19,072 bases of DNA, taken from assembly GCA_902768995.1 (NCBI GenBank), contig CACXNN010000029.1, forward strand, positions 1 through 19,072. The letters run 5' to 3'. The notes beneath the pieces are model-generated. The model made no database searches and was not told where the DNA came from. It saw only the letters and a list, made by a program, of their open reading frames with translations. Shown here one piece after another: positions 9,653 to 17,071 of this stretch (positions are counted from its first letter, which is position 1; the number at the start of each line of letters is the position of its first letter). Origin of the DNA: an uncultured Eubacteriales bacterium. GTDB taxonomy: Bacteria > Bacillota > Clostridia > Christensenellales > CAG-138. Both the position numbers and the translations under genes were made by a program.

Positions 9653-10807
9653 GTGGCAGATAAGCGGGATTATTACGAGGTTTTGGGCGTCAGCAAGACG
9701 GCTACCGACAGCGAGATCAAGAGCGCGTTTCGGAAGGCCGCCAAGTCCTGCCATCCGGACCTGCATCCCAACGACAAGGCCGCCGAGGCCCGGTTCAAGG
9801 AGTTGAACGAAGCCTACAGCGTCCTGTCCGATCCTGATAAACGAGCGAAGTACGATCAATACGGCCATGCGGCCTTCGACCCCACCATGGGCGGCGCCAA
9901 CCCCTTCGAGGGCGCGGGCTTCGGCGGGTTCGACGACATTCTCAACAGCTTCTTCGGCGGCGGTTTCGGCGGCGGTTTCGGCGGCGGCTTCGGCAGCCGT
10001 TCCGCCCAGCGGGACGCGCCCATGGCCGGGGACGATCTTCGGTACAACCTGTCCCTGACCTTCGAGGAGGCGGCCTTCGGCGTGACCAAGGAGCTGCTGA
10101 TCCCCCGGGAGGAGAGCTGCGAAGCCTGCGGCGGCACCGGCGCCAAGGCGGGCACCAGCCCCGTGCGGTGCCCCACCTGCAACGGCACGGGCCAGGTCCG
10201 CACCCAGCAGAACACCATGTTCGGGGCCTTTACCACCAGCCGGCCCTGCTCGGCCTGCAACGGCACGGGTAAGTACATCAAGGAGCCCTGTCCCGAGTGC
10301 CGGGGCAAGGGCCGCATCCGCAAGAACACCCGCATCCAGTTGAAGGTGCCCGCCGGCATCAACGACGGCCAGACCATCAATATGCGGGGCGAGGGCGAAG
10401 CCGGCTACAAGGGCGGCCCGAGAGGGAACCTGTACGTGACCGTGTCCGTGAAACCTCACAAGCTCTTCACCAGGGACGGCTGCAACCTGCTGCTGAGTCT
10501 GAAGGTGCCCTTCACCACCATGGCCCTGGGCGGCGAGATCACCGTGCCCACCCTGAAGGAGAAGGTGCGCTACACCATCCCCTCCGGCACCCAGAACGGC
10601 ACCACCTTCCGGCTGAAGGAGCAGGGCGTGCCCATCCCCAACGCCAGTTCCCAGGGCAAGGGCGATCTGCTGGTGACGGTGGAATCGGACATCCCCCGGC
10701 GGCTTTCCGACGAGCAGCGGGCGCTGTTGCAACAGTACGCGGCCCTCAGCGGCGAAGCCACCACCCCCGCCAAGAAGAAGGGCGGCATCCGCAACATCTT
10801 CAAATAA
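9653..10807 (+). CDS. dnaJ: Chaperone DnaJ (Hsp40, class A)
   Basis: Co-chaperone that loads substrates on DnaK and stimulates its ATPase. From the start used it is 384 aa with all class A parts. The J-domain starts RDYYEVLGV and carries HPD at 34-36. A Gly/Phe-rich linker follows, with three GGGFGG-like repeats. Four zinc repeats, CEACGGTG, CPTCNGTG, CSACNGTG and CPECRGKG, lie at about 156, 173, 199 and 213, and the C-terminal peptide-binding domains come last. Two GTG starts are possible. The one at 9653 gives the common MADKRDYYEVLG start with GAGGTG six bases ahead. The one at 9644 adds three residues and has GAGGA upstream. Either changes little. prmA, often next in Bacilli, is absent here. 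Confidence 0.95.
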   Translation: MADKRDYYEVLGVSKTATDSEIKSAFRKAAKSCHPDLHPNDKAAEARFKELNEAYSVLSDPDKRAKYDQYGHAAFDPTMGGANPFEGAGFGGFDDILNSFFGGGFGGGFGGGFGSRSAQRDAPMAGDDLRYNLSLTFEEAAFGVTKELLIPREESCEACGGTGAKAGTSPVRCPTCNGTGQVRTQQNTMFGAFTTSRPCSACNGTGKYIKEPCPECRGKGRIRKNTRIQLKVPAGINDGQTINMRGEGEAGYKGGPRGNLYVTVSVKPHKLFTRDGCNLLLSLKVPFTTMALGGEITVPTLKEKVRYTIPSGTQNGTTFRLKEQGVPIPNASSQGKGDLLVTVESDIPRRLSDEQRALLQQYAALSGEATTPAKKKGGIRNIFK

Positions 10808-10828
10808 CGATCCAAAAGGAGCGCACCT

Positions 10829-11374
10829 ATGCCGGTCTATCCCTATGAGGGCGTGACGCCCCAAATCGAACAGGACGTGCTGCTCTGCCCGGGCGCCATG
10901 GTGGTGGGCCGGGTAAAGATCGGCGCAGGCTCCTCAATTTGGTACAACGCGGTGATCCGGGGCGACGTCCACGACGTGGTCATCGGAAAATACACCAGCA
11001 TCCAGGACGGGGCCCTCATCCATGAGGACTCCGGCCGGGGCAGCGGCCTGGCGGACGGGCTCCCCACGGTGGTGGGGGACTGCGTGACCGTGGGCCACGG
11101 GGCCATTCTTCACGCCTGCCGGGTGGAGGACTATGCGCTCATCGGCATGGGCGCCATCATCATGGACGGAGCCGTCATCGGCAAGGGCTCCGTGGTAGGC
11201 GCGGGGGCGCTGGTGACCAAGAACACCGTGATCCCGCCCTTCTCCGTGGTGCTGGGAAGCCCGGCGAAGGTGGTGAAGACCCTGCCCGAGTCGTCCCTCG
11301 AACAGCGGAAGGAGCAGGCCATGCACTACTGCGGCCTGGCCGCCGATCATCGAAGGATGCTGGGCGAAGGATAA
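10829..11374 (+). CDS. Gamma-class carbonic anhydrase-like hexapeptide-repeat protein
   Basis: A 181-aa left-handed beta-helix protein of the gamma-carbonic anhydrase/YrdA/PaaY/CaiE group. Hexapeptide repeats run from about 20 to 145 (IGAGSSIWYNAVIRGD, IGKYTSIQDGALIHED, VGDCVTVGHGAILHAC, IGMGAIIMDGAVIGKG). The three predicted metal-ligand histidines are present: H65, H90 and H95. R44, Q59 and D60 match conserved family positions. The Glu pair that boosts activity in the archaeal Cam enzyme is not evident, as in many bacterial homologues, so hydration of CO2 is possible but unproven, and a metal-dependent acyl or other role remains open. The ATG follows AAAAGGAGCG. It lies 21 nt after dnaJ with no terminator between, so it is probably the last gene of the heat-shock transcript. 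Confidence 0.88.
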   Translation: MPVYPYEGVTPQIEQDVLLCPGAMVVGRVKIGAGSSIWYNAVIRGDVHDVVIGKYTSIQDGALIHEDSGRGSGLADGLPTVVGDCVTVGHGAILHACRVEDYALIGMGAIIMDGAVIGKGSVVGAGALVTKNTVIPPFSVVLGSPAKVVKTLPESSLEQRKEQAMHYCGLAADHRRMLGEG

Positions 11375-11390
11375 CAAGGATCGAACACGG

Positions 11391-11420
11391 AAAAGCTGTC
11401 GCATACGCGGCAGCTTTTTT
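11391..11420 (+). terminator. Rho-independent terminator ending the heat-shock operon
   Basis: AAAAGCTGTCGC (11391-11402) pairs with GCGGCAGCTTTT (11407-11418), with one G-U pair, around ATAC, and the T-run continues to 11420. Flanking A and T tracts make it strong and possibly bidirectional. Confidence 0.9.
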
Positions 11421-11626
11421 GTTGAAGGCAGACACTGCGATGCTTCCCGTATCGGATACATGGTTCCCCGTAACGATGTCGCATTCCCCCGTTTCGAGAC
11501 AAAGAGAAAGATAAAGAGAAAGAGAAAGAAAAGGATTAAGAGAAAGAAGAAGAGAATGAAAAAGAGCATGCTCCAAGAGTATGTGTGTCTATAGGCGCAT
11601 ACAGGGGGAGAGAGACAGGGGAGACC
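11421..11626. other. Gene-free spacer with phased short repeats and a polypurine tract
   Basis: No supported gene is seen. Three imperfect copies of a TTCCC(C)GTNNCG motif begin at 11444, 11464 and 11484, exactly 20 bp apart. They run into a polypurine tract of about 70 nt (11496-11567) made largely of AAAGAG-like units on the + strand. Open frames on the - strand here are products of the low-complexity tract. A promoter follows at 11627. Confidence 0.65.
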
Positions 11627-11655
11627 TTGACGAAATCCGGGGACAGGGATATACT
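11627..11655 (+). promoter_or_regulatory. Sigma-A promoter of the cobalamin operon
   Basis: A -35 TTGACG (11627-11632) and a -10 TATACT (11650-11655) are separated by 17 bp. The predicted start, near 11662, is just ahead of the cobalamin riboswitch aptamer. Confidence 0.82.
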
Positions 11656-11671
11656 ATTATGGTTGAATAGC

Positions 11672-11840
11672 GTGTCCTTATCTGCCGAAAGCAGCGGCCA
11701 AATGCCGAGGGAATCGGGTGGAAAGCCCGAGCTATCCCAGTAACCGTAAGGGGGACGAAAGAGCGGTGACCCACTGTTCCTTGGGGAGCGGGAAGGGGCT
11801 CGAGTAGGGGGAACCCAAGCCGGGAGACCTGTTTGGACAT
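11672..11840 (+). ncRNA. Cobalamin (AdoCbl-type) riboswitch aptamer
   Basis: The conserved core can be read: GGGAATCGGGTGGAAAGCCC begins at 11709, then GAGCTATCCCAGTAACCGTAAGGGG. The segment GGTGACCCACTG lies at 11765-11776. The B12 box AAGCCGGGAGACCTG lies at 11817-11831. GTGTCC (11672-11677) can pair with GGACAT (11835-11840) as the closing P1 helix. The aptamer binds a cobalamin and controls the transport and assembly genes behind it. A G/C hairpin (GGGGCA 11869-11874 / TGCCCC 11880-11885) and a terminator at 11895 form a plausible expression platform. Confidence 0.92.
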
Positions 11841-11894
11841 GTAGACTTCTGGGATTGAGTGGACCGCAGGGGCAGACCGTGCCCCCGCCATATT

Positions 11895-11921
11895 CGCTCC
11901 TCAATTCCGGGGAGCGTTTTT
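11895..11921 (+). terminator. Riboswitch-associated terminator (expression platform)
   Basis: CGCTCCTC (11895-11902) pairs with GGGGAGCG (11909-11916), with one G-U pair, and is followed by TTTTT (11917-11921). It lies in the leader, 45 bp before the btuF start. It probably forms when the riboswitch is bound to cobalamin and stops transcription before the operon. Confidence 0.85.
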
Positions 11922-11966
11922 CTTGCTCCCGCTCTGTTCAACAATATCGGAAAGGGGAAGAAACAC

Positions 11967-12938
11967 ATGCAACTCAAAAAGATCCTGGCGATCCTGATCG
12001 CCGCCCTGATGCTGTTCGCCTTCGGCTGCAAGAAGGAAGCCGAAGCGCCTGCCGAGAAGCCGGCGGAAGCGCCCGCCCCTGCGGACGGCTCCTTCACCGT
12101 CACCGACATGGCGGGCCGGGAAGTCAAGTTCGAGAAGCCCGTGGACAAGGCCGTGGCTCTCACCGCCTCCGACTGCGAGATCATCTACGCCATCGGCGGC
12201 GAGGCAGCTCTGGTGGGCCGCGGCGAATACTGCGACTATCCCCCCGAGGTCATGGCGATCCCTTCGCTGACCTCCGGCGCGGAGACCAACATCGAGCAGA
12301 TCATCGCCCTGGAGCCCGACACGGTGTTCCTCAGCATGATGGCCCAGACCCAGGAGCAGGTGGACCAGCTGGAGAAAGCCGGCATCCGGGTGGTGGTCAG
12401 CGACGCCCAGGATATCGAGGGCACCTTCACCGCCATCCGCCTCATCGGCCAGGTCCTGGGTAAGACGGAGGAGGCCGACCAGATCGTCGCCGACATGAAT
12501 GCCATCTTCGACGAGATCAAGGCCAACCGCTTCGACGGCACCAAGACCATCTACTTCGAGGTCAGCCCCCTGCAGTGGGGCCTCTGGACCGCCGGCACCG
12601 GCACCTTCATGAACGAGGTGGCGGAGATGATGGGCCTCAAGAACTGCTTCGACGACGTGGAAGGCTGGGCCGCCGTCTCCGAGGAGCAGGTCCTGGAGCG
12701 GAACCCTGACTACATCATGACCATCACCATGTACTTCGGCGAGGGCCCCACCCCCGAGGAGGAGATCATGGCCCGGCCCGGCTGGGAGAACGTGACCGCC
12801 GTGAAGAACGGCGACATCCTGAACCTGCAAAACAACGAGCTGTCCCGGCCCGCGCCGCGGCTGGCAGCTGGCGCGCAGATGCTCTTCGACTTCGTGGCGG
12901 AGAGTGAAGCGGCTCAGCAGCTGGCGCCCGCCGCCTGA
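11967..12938 (+). CDS. btuF: Corrinoid ABC transporter substrate-binding lipoprotein (BtuF-like)
   Basis: Predicted extracellular, membrane-anchored binding protein for cobalamin or other corrinoids. It is 323 aa. The lipoprotein signal MQLKKILAILIAALMLFAFGC puts the lipidated cysteine at 21, followed by a Pro/Ala/Glu-rich linker. The mature part starts FTVTDMAGREVKFEKPV and has the two-lobed class III fold typical of BtuF/FepB/FhuD. The segment VGRGEYCDYPPEV is characteristic of cobalamin-binding members. I placed the start at 11967 because GGAAAGGGGAAG precedes it and the signal peptide begins there. The longer upstream frame runs through the riboswitch. Specificity for corrinoid rather than iron chelates is supported by the riboswitch and by the cob genes downstream. 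Confidence 0.92.
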   Translation: MQLKKILAILIAALMLFAFGCKKEAEAPAEKPAEAPAPADGSFTVTDMAGREVKFEKPVDKAVALTASDCEIIYAIGGEAALVGRGEYCDYPPEVMAIPSLTSGAETNIEQIIALEPDTVFLSMMAQTQEQVDQLEKAGIRVVVSDAQDIEGTFTAIRLIGQVLGKTEEADQIVADMNAIFDEIKANRFDGTKTIYFEVSPLQWGLWTAGTGTFMNEVAEMMGLKNCFDDVEGWAAVSEEQVLERNPDYIMTITMYFGEGPTPEEEIMARPGWENVTAVKNGDILNLQNNELSRPAPRLAAGAQMLFDFVAESEAAQQLAPAA

Positions 12939-12950
12939 TTTTTCGACACC

Positions 12951-13985
12951 ATGAACGGGAGGAACAGCGAACACTTTCGCGGGTGGGAATACCTGCTCTT
13001 TGCTGCGGCAGCGGTGCTCACGCTGCTCCTCTCGGTCTGCGTCGGCAGCGTCAGCATCCCCTTTCGGACCACCGTCTCGGTGATCTGGAGGGCCGTGCGG
13101 GGCTTGCCTCAACCGGCGGGCACGGCGCCCGCCATCCTGCTCACGTCCCGGCTTCCCCGGGTCCTGGCCGTCATGCTGGTGGGGGCCAGTTTATCCCTCT
13201 GCGGCGGGGCCATGCAGGGCCTCTTGAAGAATCCCCTGGCGGACGGGTCCACCCTGGGCGTGTCCTCCGGGGCGTCCCTGGGGGCGGTCATCGCCATCGC
13301 CTTCGGGATCACCATACCCGGTTTGCCCTTGGCGGGCACCATGGCCATGGCCATGGTGTTCGCTTTTTGTTCTCTGCTCATCATCTTGGGTCTGGCCTAC
13401 AAGCTTGACTTCTCCCTGTCCACCAACACCATCATCCTCATCGGCGTCATCTTCTCCATGTTCGCTTCCAGCGTCATGAGCATCGTCATCACCTTTTCCG
13501 GGGAGAAGCTCAGGTCCATCACCTTTTGGACCATGGGAAGCCTTCAGGGCACCAGCTACGTGAACGTGCTGGTGCTGCTCTGCGCCCTGGTCCTTTTCGG
13601 CGGCGTCATATTGCTCCACGCCCGGGAGCTCAACGCCTTCGCGGTGGGGGAGGAGAACGCCCGCCACGTGGGCGTGAACGTGCGCCGGGTGAAGCTCGTC
13701 ATCCTCATCGCCGTCTCCGGCCTCATCGGCGTGTGCGTGTCCATCGGCGGCACCATCGGCTTCGTGGGCCTGGTGACGCCCCACATGGTGCGGCTGCTGG
13801 TGGGCCCCAACCATAAGCGGCTGCTGCCCGCGTCCCTGTTCGGCGGCGGTATCTTTTTGATGCTCTCTGATCTCATCGCCCGGGTCCTGCTGAACCCCAA
13901 GGAGCTGCCCATCGGCGTGGTCACCTCCATCATCGGCGCGGTGGCCTTCGTGTACATCTACGGGTCCTCCCGGAAAGGACGGTAA
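12951..13985 (+). CDS. btuC: Corrinoid ABC transporter permease (BtuC/FecCD family)
   Basis: Predicted integral-membrane permease of the BtuC2D2-type importer. It is 344 aa with about ten hydrophobic helices. FecCD family motifs are clear: LPRVLAVMLVGASLSLCGGAMQGLLKNPLADGSTLGVSSGASLGAV in the first third, FWTMGSLQG in the middle, and GTIGFVGLVTPHMVRLLVGPNHKRLLPAS, which includes the cytoplasmic coupling region contacting the ATPase. It starts 12 nt after btuF with no clear ribosome site, so translation may depend on coupling to btuF. The protein is complete. It pairs with the ATPase gene four bases downstream. Confidence 0.93.
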   Translation: MNGRNSEHFRGWEYLLFAAAAVLTLLLSVCVGSVSIPFRTTVSVIWRAVRGLPQPAGTAPAILLTSRLPRVLAVMLVGASLSLCGGAMQGLLKNPLADGSTLGVSSGASLGAVIAIAFGITIPGLPLAGTMAMAMVFAFCSLLIILGLAYKLDFSLSTNTIILIGVIFSMFASSVMSIVITFSGEKLRSITFWTMGSLQGTSYVNVLVLLCALVLFGGVILLHARELNAFAVGEENARHVGVNVRRVKLVILIAVSGLIGVCVSIGGTIGFVGLVTPHMVRLLVGPNHKRLLPASLFGGGIFLMLSDLIARVLLNPKELPIGVVTSIIGAVAFVYIYGSSRKGR

Positions 13986-13989
13986 AGCC

Positions 13990-14748
13990 ATGCTGCACGT
14001 GGAAAACCTGACCGTCGCCTACGGGGATCTGACCATCTTGAACGGGGTATCCTTCGACCTTGCCCCCGGGGAATGGCTCATGATCGTGGGCCCCAACGGG
14101 GCAGGGAAGTCCACCCTGATCAACGCCGTCACGGGCGGCGCGCCCACTCGGGGCCGGGTGCTCTTCGAAGGGAAGGACACCCGCGCCATGAAGCCCCACG
14201 AGCTGGCCCGGGGCATCGGCGTCCTTTCACAGAGCCATTTCGTGGGCTACTCCTTCACCGTGGAGGAGGTGGTCCGCCTGGGCCGGTACGCCTACGCGCC
14301 CACCATCTTCTCCCGCCACAGCGGGGAGGAGGACGCGGTGCGGGCGGCTCTCGAACAGACGGGCCTCTACGAGCAGCGCCGCCAGAACGTGCTGACCCTG
14401 TCCGGCGGCGAGCTGCAGCGGACGTTCCTCGCTCAGACCTTCTGCCAGGACCCCAAGCTCCTGCTGCTGGACGAGCCCACCAACCACCTGGACCTGGTGT
14501 ACCAGAAGCAGGTCTTCGAGCTCATACAGAACTGGCTGAAGCAGCCGGGGCGGGCCGTGATCTCCGTGGTCCACGACCTGTCGCTAGCTCGGGCCTACGG
14601 TACCAGGGCCCTGCTCCTGGACAGGGGGCAGGTGGTGGCCGACGGGCCCATGGACCGGGTCTTTTCCGACGAAGTGCTGAACCGGGTCTACCGCATGGAC
14701 GTGCGGGCCTGGATGAACAAGATGCTGGACCAGTGGAAGGAGGCGTGA
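13990..14748 (+). CDS. btuD: Corrinoid ABC transporter ATP-binding protein (BtuD/FecE family)
   Basis: Cytoplasmic ATPase that powers the BtuC-like permease. It is 252 aa. Walker A GPNGAGKST is at 34-42, the Q-loop is in VLSQSHFVGYSFTVEE, the ABC signature LSGGE is at about 137-141, Walker B LLLLDEP is at about 157-163, and the H-loop is in VVHDLS at about 192. A FecE-like C-terminal helix is present. AAAGGA precedes the ATG. It lies tightly between btuC and cobT in the riboswitch-controlled operon, which supports a corrinoid substrate. Siderophore uptake is the main alternative for this family, but the context argues against it. Confidence 0.93.
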   Translation: MLHVENLTVAYGDLTILNGVSFDLAPGEWLMIVGPNGAGKSTLINAVTGGAPTRGRVLFEGKDTRAMKPHELARGIGVLSQSHFVGYSFTVEEVVRLGRYAYAPTIFSRHSGEEDAVRAALEQTGLYEQRRQNVLTLSGGELQRTFLAQTFCQDPKLLLLDEPTNHLDLVYQKQVFELIQNWLKQPGRAVISVVHDLSLARAYGTRALLLDRGQVVADGPMDRVFSDEVLNRVYRMDVRAWMNKMLDQWKEA

Positions 14749-14750
14749 CG

Positions 14751-15780
14751 ATGGAAGAATGGCTGCAAGTTTGGCAAAACAGCCTGCGCAAGCCCGATCA
14801 GGCGGCCCGAGAGGCGGCCCAGCGCCAGTGGGACAGCATCGCCAAGCCCCTGGGGAGCCTGGGGGCTCTCGAGAAGCTGGTCATGGATATCGCTGCTCTG
14901 ACCGGGGACCCGGCCGTGGACATCTCCCAGCGGGCCGTGGTGGTCTGCTGCGCCGACAACGGCGTGGTCCGGGAGGGCGTGACTCAGACCGGCCAGGAGG
15001 TCACCGCCCGCATGGCGGCGGAGATGGTGAAGATGGGCTCCTCCGTCTGCAGGATGGCCAGGACGGCCCATGCGGACGTGATCCCGGTGGATCTTGGGAT
15101 GGTCCGCCGGGTGGAGGGGGTTTTGGATCGCCACGTGATGGACGGCACGGAGGATATAGCCCGCCGGCCCGCCATGACCCGGGAGCAGGCTATGGAGGCC
15201 ATCTCGGCGGGCGTGGACCTGGTCAAGGATCTGAAGGCCCAGGGGTACGGGCTCCTGGTCTCCGGGGAGATGGGCATCGGCAACACCACCACCTCCAGCG
15301 CCCTGGTGGCGGCCCTGCTGAACCTGCCGGCGGAGACGGTCACGGGCCGGGGCGCGGGCCATCGAACGGGCTATCACCGTCCATCGGCCGGACCCCAAGG
15401 ACCCCTTGGACGTGCTGAGCAAGCTGGGCGGGCTGGATATCGCCGGCATGGCCGGTCTGTTCATCGGCGGCGCCATCTACGGCGTGCCGGTGGTCATCGA
15501 CGGGTTCATCAGCGCCGTGGCAGCCCTGATGGCCCAGCGGCTCTGCCCCGGGGCGGACGTGGCCATGCTGCCCAGCCACTGCTCCGACGAACCGGCGGCC
15601 AAACGGGTGCTGATGGTGCTGAATAAATATCCAATCATTTTTGCGAATATGCGCCTTGGCGAGGGCACGGGCGGCGTATGTTTGCTGCCGCTCCTGGATA
15701 TGGCGCTGGCCGTATACGGCGGGAACACCACCTTCGACGCGGTGGGCATCGACGCCTACACGCCCCAGGGGGGAAAATGA
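14751..15780 (+). pseudogene. cobT: cobT, nicotinate-nucleotide-dimethylbenzimidazole phosphoribosyltransferase, frameshifted
   Basis: CobT makes alpha-ribazole phosphate, the activated lower ligand of cobalamin. The first 203 codons (14751-15359) are a normal CobT N-terminus: PLGSLG at 33-38, CCADNGVV, then GEMGIGNTTT and TGRGAG. Past 15359 the same frame turns to Arg/Gly/Pro-rich nonsense and stops at 15626. CobT sequence resumes in the +1 frame from about 15361 (IERAITVHRPDPKDPLDVLSKLGGLDIAGMAG) and runs to 15780, including the catalytic-glutamate segment GEGTGG. Compared with the family, about ten residues after TGRGAG are missing, so a deletion of about 29-35 bp (2 mod 3) fits. The start has AAGGAGG seven bases upstream. 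As written, no active CobT can be made. A sequencing or assembly error is a serious alternative, since both halves look well conserved. Confidence 0.88.
15406..15780 (+). CDS. C-terminal fragment of cobT in the shifted frame
   Basis: This frame is open from a TTG at 15406 and carries the last 124 residues of CobT: KLGGLDIAGMAGLFIGGAIYGVPVVIDGF, then DVAMLPSHCSDEPAAKRVL and LGEGTGGVCLLPLLDMAL. The glutamate in GEGTGG corresponds to the proposed catalytic base of the family. The segment 15361-15405 is also CobT-like in this frame. There is no good ribosome site at 15406, so independent translation is doubtful, and I read it as the second half of the broken cobT. Its stop overlaps the cobU start. 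Confidence 0.6.
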   Translation: MDVLSKLGGLDIAGMAGLFIGGAIYGVPVVIDGFISAVAALMAQRLCPGADVAMLPSHCSDEPAAKRVLMVLNKYPIIFANMRLGEGTGGVCLLPLLDMALAVYGGNTTFDAVGIDAYTPQGGK

Positions 15781-16304
15781 TGCTGATCCTGCTCACCGGC
15801 GGCTCCGCCTGCGGCAAAAGCACATACGGGGAAAACCTGGCGGCCCAGGGCCCAAAACCCCTGTACTATATCGCCGCCATGCAGCCCTTCGACGACGAAT
15901 GCCTCAAAAAGATCGCCCGCCATCGGGCGCTGCGAAAGGACAAGGGCTTCGAGACCGTCGAGCGATACACGGCCGTGGACATCCTGCAGCTGCCTAAAAC
16001 CGGCGGCACGGCCCTGCTGGAATGTTTATGCAATCTCACCGCCAACGAGATGTATATACAGCCGGAAACGCCCGTGGATCCGGTGGAGAAGGTGGTGGCG
16101 GGGGTGGAGAACCTGCGGCGGCAGACGGACACCCTCATCGTGGTCACCAACGACGTGGGCAGCGACGACGAGGATTATTCGGAGGAGACCCGGGCCTACA
16201 TCCGGTATCTGGGGGAGATCAACGCTAGGGTGGCCGACATGGCGGATCGGGTCTACGAGCTGGTGGCGGGCATCCCTATCTGTTTGAAAGGAGAGACGGT
16301 ATGA
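15777..16304 (+). CDS. cobU: Adenosylcobinamide kinase / adenosylcobinamide-phosphate guanylyltransferase
   Basis: Predicted bifunctional enzyme that phosphorylates adenosylcobinamide and then transfers GMP to give adenosyl-GDP-cobinamide, the substrate of CobS. It is 175 aa, close to family length. The P-loop GGSACGKST is at about 8-16. The helix with KKIARHRALR contains the histidine expected to carry GMP. VVTNDVGS matches the family VTNEVG motif, and the C-terminus VYELVAGIPICLKG is typical. The stretch DDEDYSEETRAYIRYLGEINARVA is the Firmicute form. The start at 15777 overlaps the cobT stop by 4 nt, and a second ATG at 15780 is better spaced from AGGGGGG (15767-15772), a one-residue difference. 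The stop overlaps cobS. Confidence 0.92.
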   Translation: MMLILLTGGSACGKSTYGENLAAQGPKPLYYIAAMQPFDDECLKKIARHRALRKDKGFETVERYTAVDILQLPKTGGTALLECLCNLTANEMYIQPETPVDPVEKVVAGVENLRRQTDTLIVVTNDVGSDDEDYSEETRAYIRYLGEINARVADMADRVYELVAGIPICLKGETV

Positions 16305-17071
16305 ACTTCATCTATTCCATCTGCGCCGCCTTCTCCATGTTCTCCGCCCTGCCCGCGCCCCAGGTGCCCTGGGAGAGGGAGAAGATCCGCTACATGCTGG
16401 TGGCCCTGCCCCTGGTGGGCCTGGTGATCGGCGGGGCGGAATGGCTGTGGTTCCTGTTCAGGAGCTGGCTTTCCTTCGGCCCGGTCCTTCATGGGGTGGG
16501 CATGACCCTGATCCCCCTGCTCCTCACCGGCGGCATCCACCTGGACGGCTTCATGGACACGGTGGACGCCCTCAAGAGCCACGCCGCCCCGGAGAAGAAA
16601 CGGGCCATCCTGAAGGACCCCCACGCCGGTGCCTTCGCCATCATCGGCTTGGCCGCCTACCTGCTCCTTTGGTTCGGCCTGTGCGTGGAGCTGCCCTGGT
16701 CCGGCCGGACGCTGGTGCTGATGGGGCTCCTGCACGTCATGAGCCGGAGCCTGTCCGCCGTGTCCGGGACCTTGCTCCCCGTGCGGCCGGGGGAGGGGAC
16801 GCTGAACGTCTTTCATCAGGCCGCGGACAAGAAGGTGGCCGTCCTGGCCGTAGGCTGGGTGGTCCTGTCCGCCGCTGCCATGGTGGCCGTCTGGCCTTTG
16901 GTGGGCGGCGTCATGGCCCTGGGAGCTGTAGTCACGCTCCTGCTGGTCCGCTGCATGGCCAGCACACAATTCGAAGGCATGTCCGGGGATATCGCCGGGT
17001 TCCAGCTCCAGACGGCGGAGCTGGTCATGCTGGGACTGATGCTGTTGATGGAAAGGATACTGGCCCTATGA
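16301..17071 (+). CDS. cobS: Adenosylcobinamide-GDP ribazoletransferase CobS (cobalamin synthase)
   Basis: Integral-membrane enzyme that joins adenosyl-GDP-cobinamide to alpha-ribazole or its phosphate, the last assembly step of cobalamin. It is 256 aa with several hydrophobic helices. The family signature GGIHLDGFMDTVDAL (about 76-90), with conserved acidic residues thought to bind metal, is intact. DPHAGAFAIIGL follows, and ASTQFEGMSGDIAGFQLQTAEL near the end matches the conserved GxTGDxxGA-type segment. AAAGGAGAG (16287-16295) precedes the ATG, which overlaps the cobU stop by 4 nt. It needs the products of CobT and CobU, so the cobT lesion upstream would deprive it of substrate unless alpha-ribazole is salvaged. 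Confidence 0.93.
   Translation: MNFIYSICAAFSMFSALPAPQVPWEREKIRYMLVALPLVGLVIGGAEWLWFLFRSWLSFGPVLHGVGMTLIPLLLTGGIHLDGFMDTVDALKSHAAPEKKRAILKDPHAGAFAIIGLAAYLLLWFGLCVELPWSGRTLVLMGLLHVMSRSLSAVSGTLLPVRPGEGTLNVFHQAADKKVAVLAVGWVVLSAAAMVAVWPLVGGVMALGAVVTLLLVRCMASTQFEGMSGDIAGFQLQTAELVMLGLMLLMERILAL

Noticed and set aside
11175..11576. Antisense peptide with a Leu/Ser-rich repeat in the spacer before the B12 operon
   Set aside because: It is the translation of the complement of the polypurine tract, and it overlaps the gamma-carbonic anhydrase gene and terminator.
11859..11966. Upstream start for BtuF at 11859
   Set aside because: It would translate the riboswitch expression platform and bury the lipoprotein signal. 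The ATG at 11967 has a ribosome site and begins the signal peptide.
13990..14748. Siderophore rather than corrinoid ABC transporter
   Set aside because: FecCD-type systems can carry iron chelates, but the cobalamin riboswitch, the YCDYPPEV segment of the binding protein and the downstream cob genes favour corrinoids.
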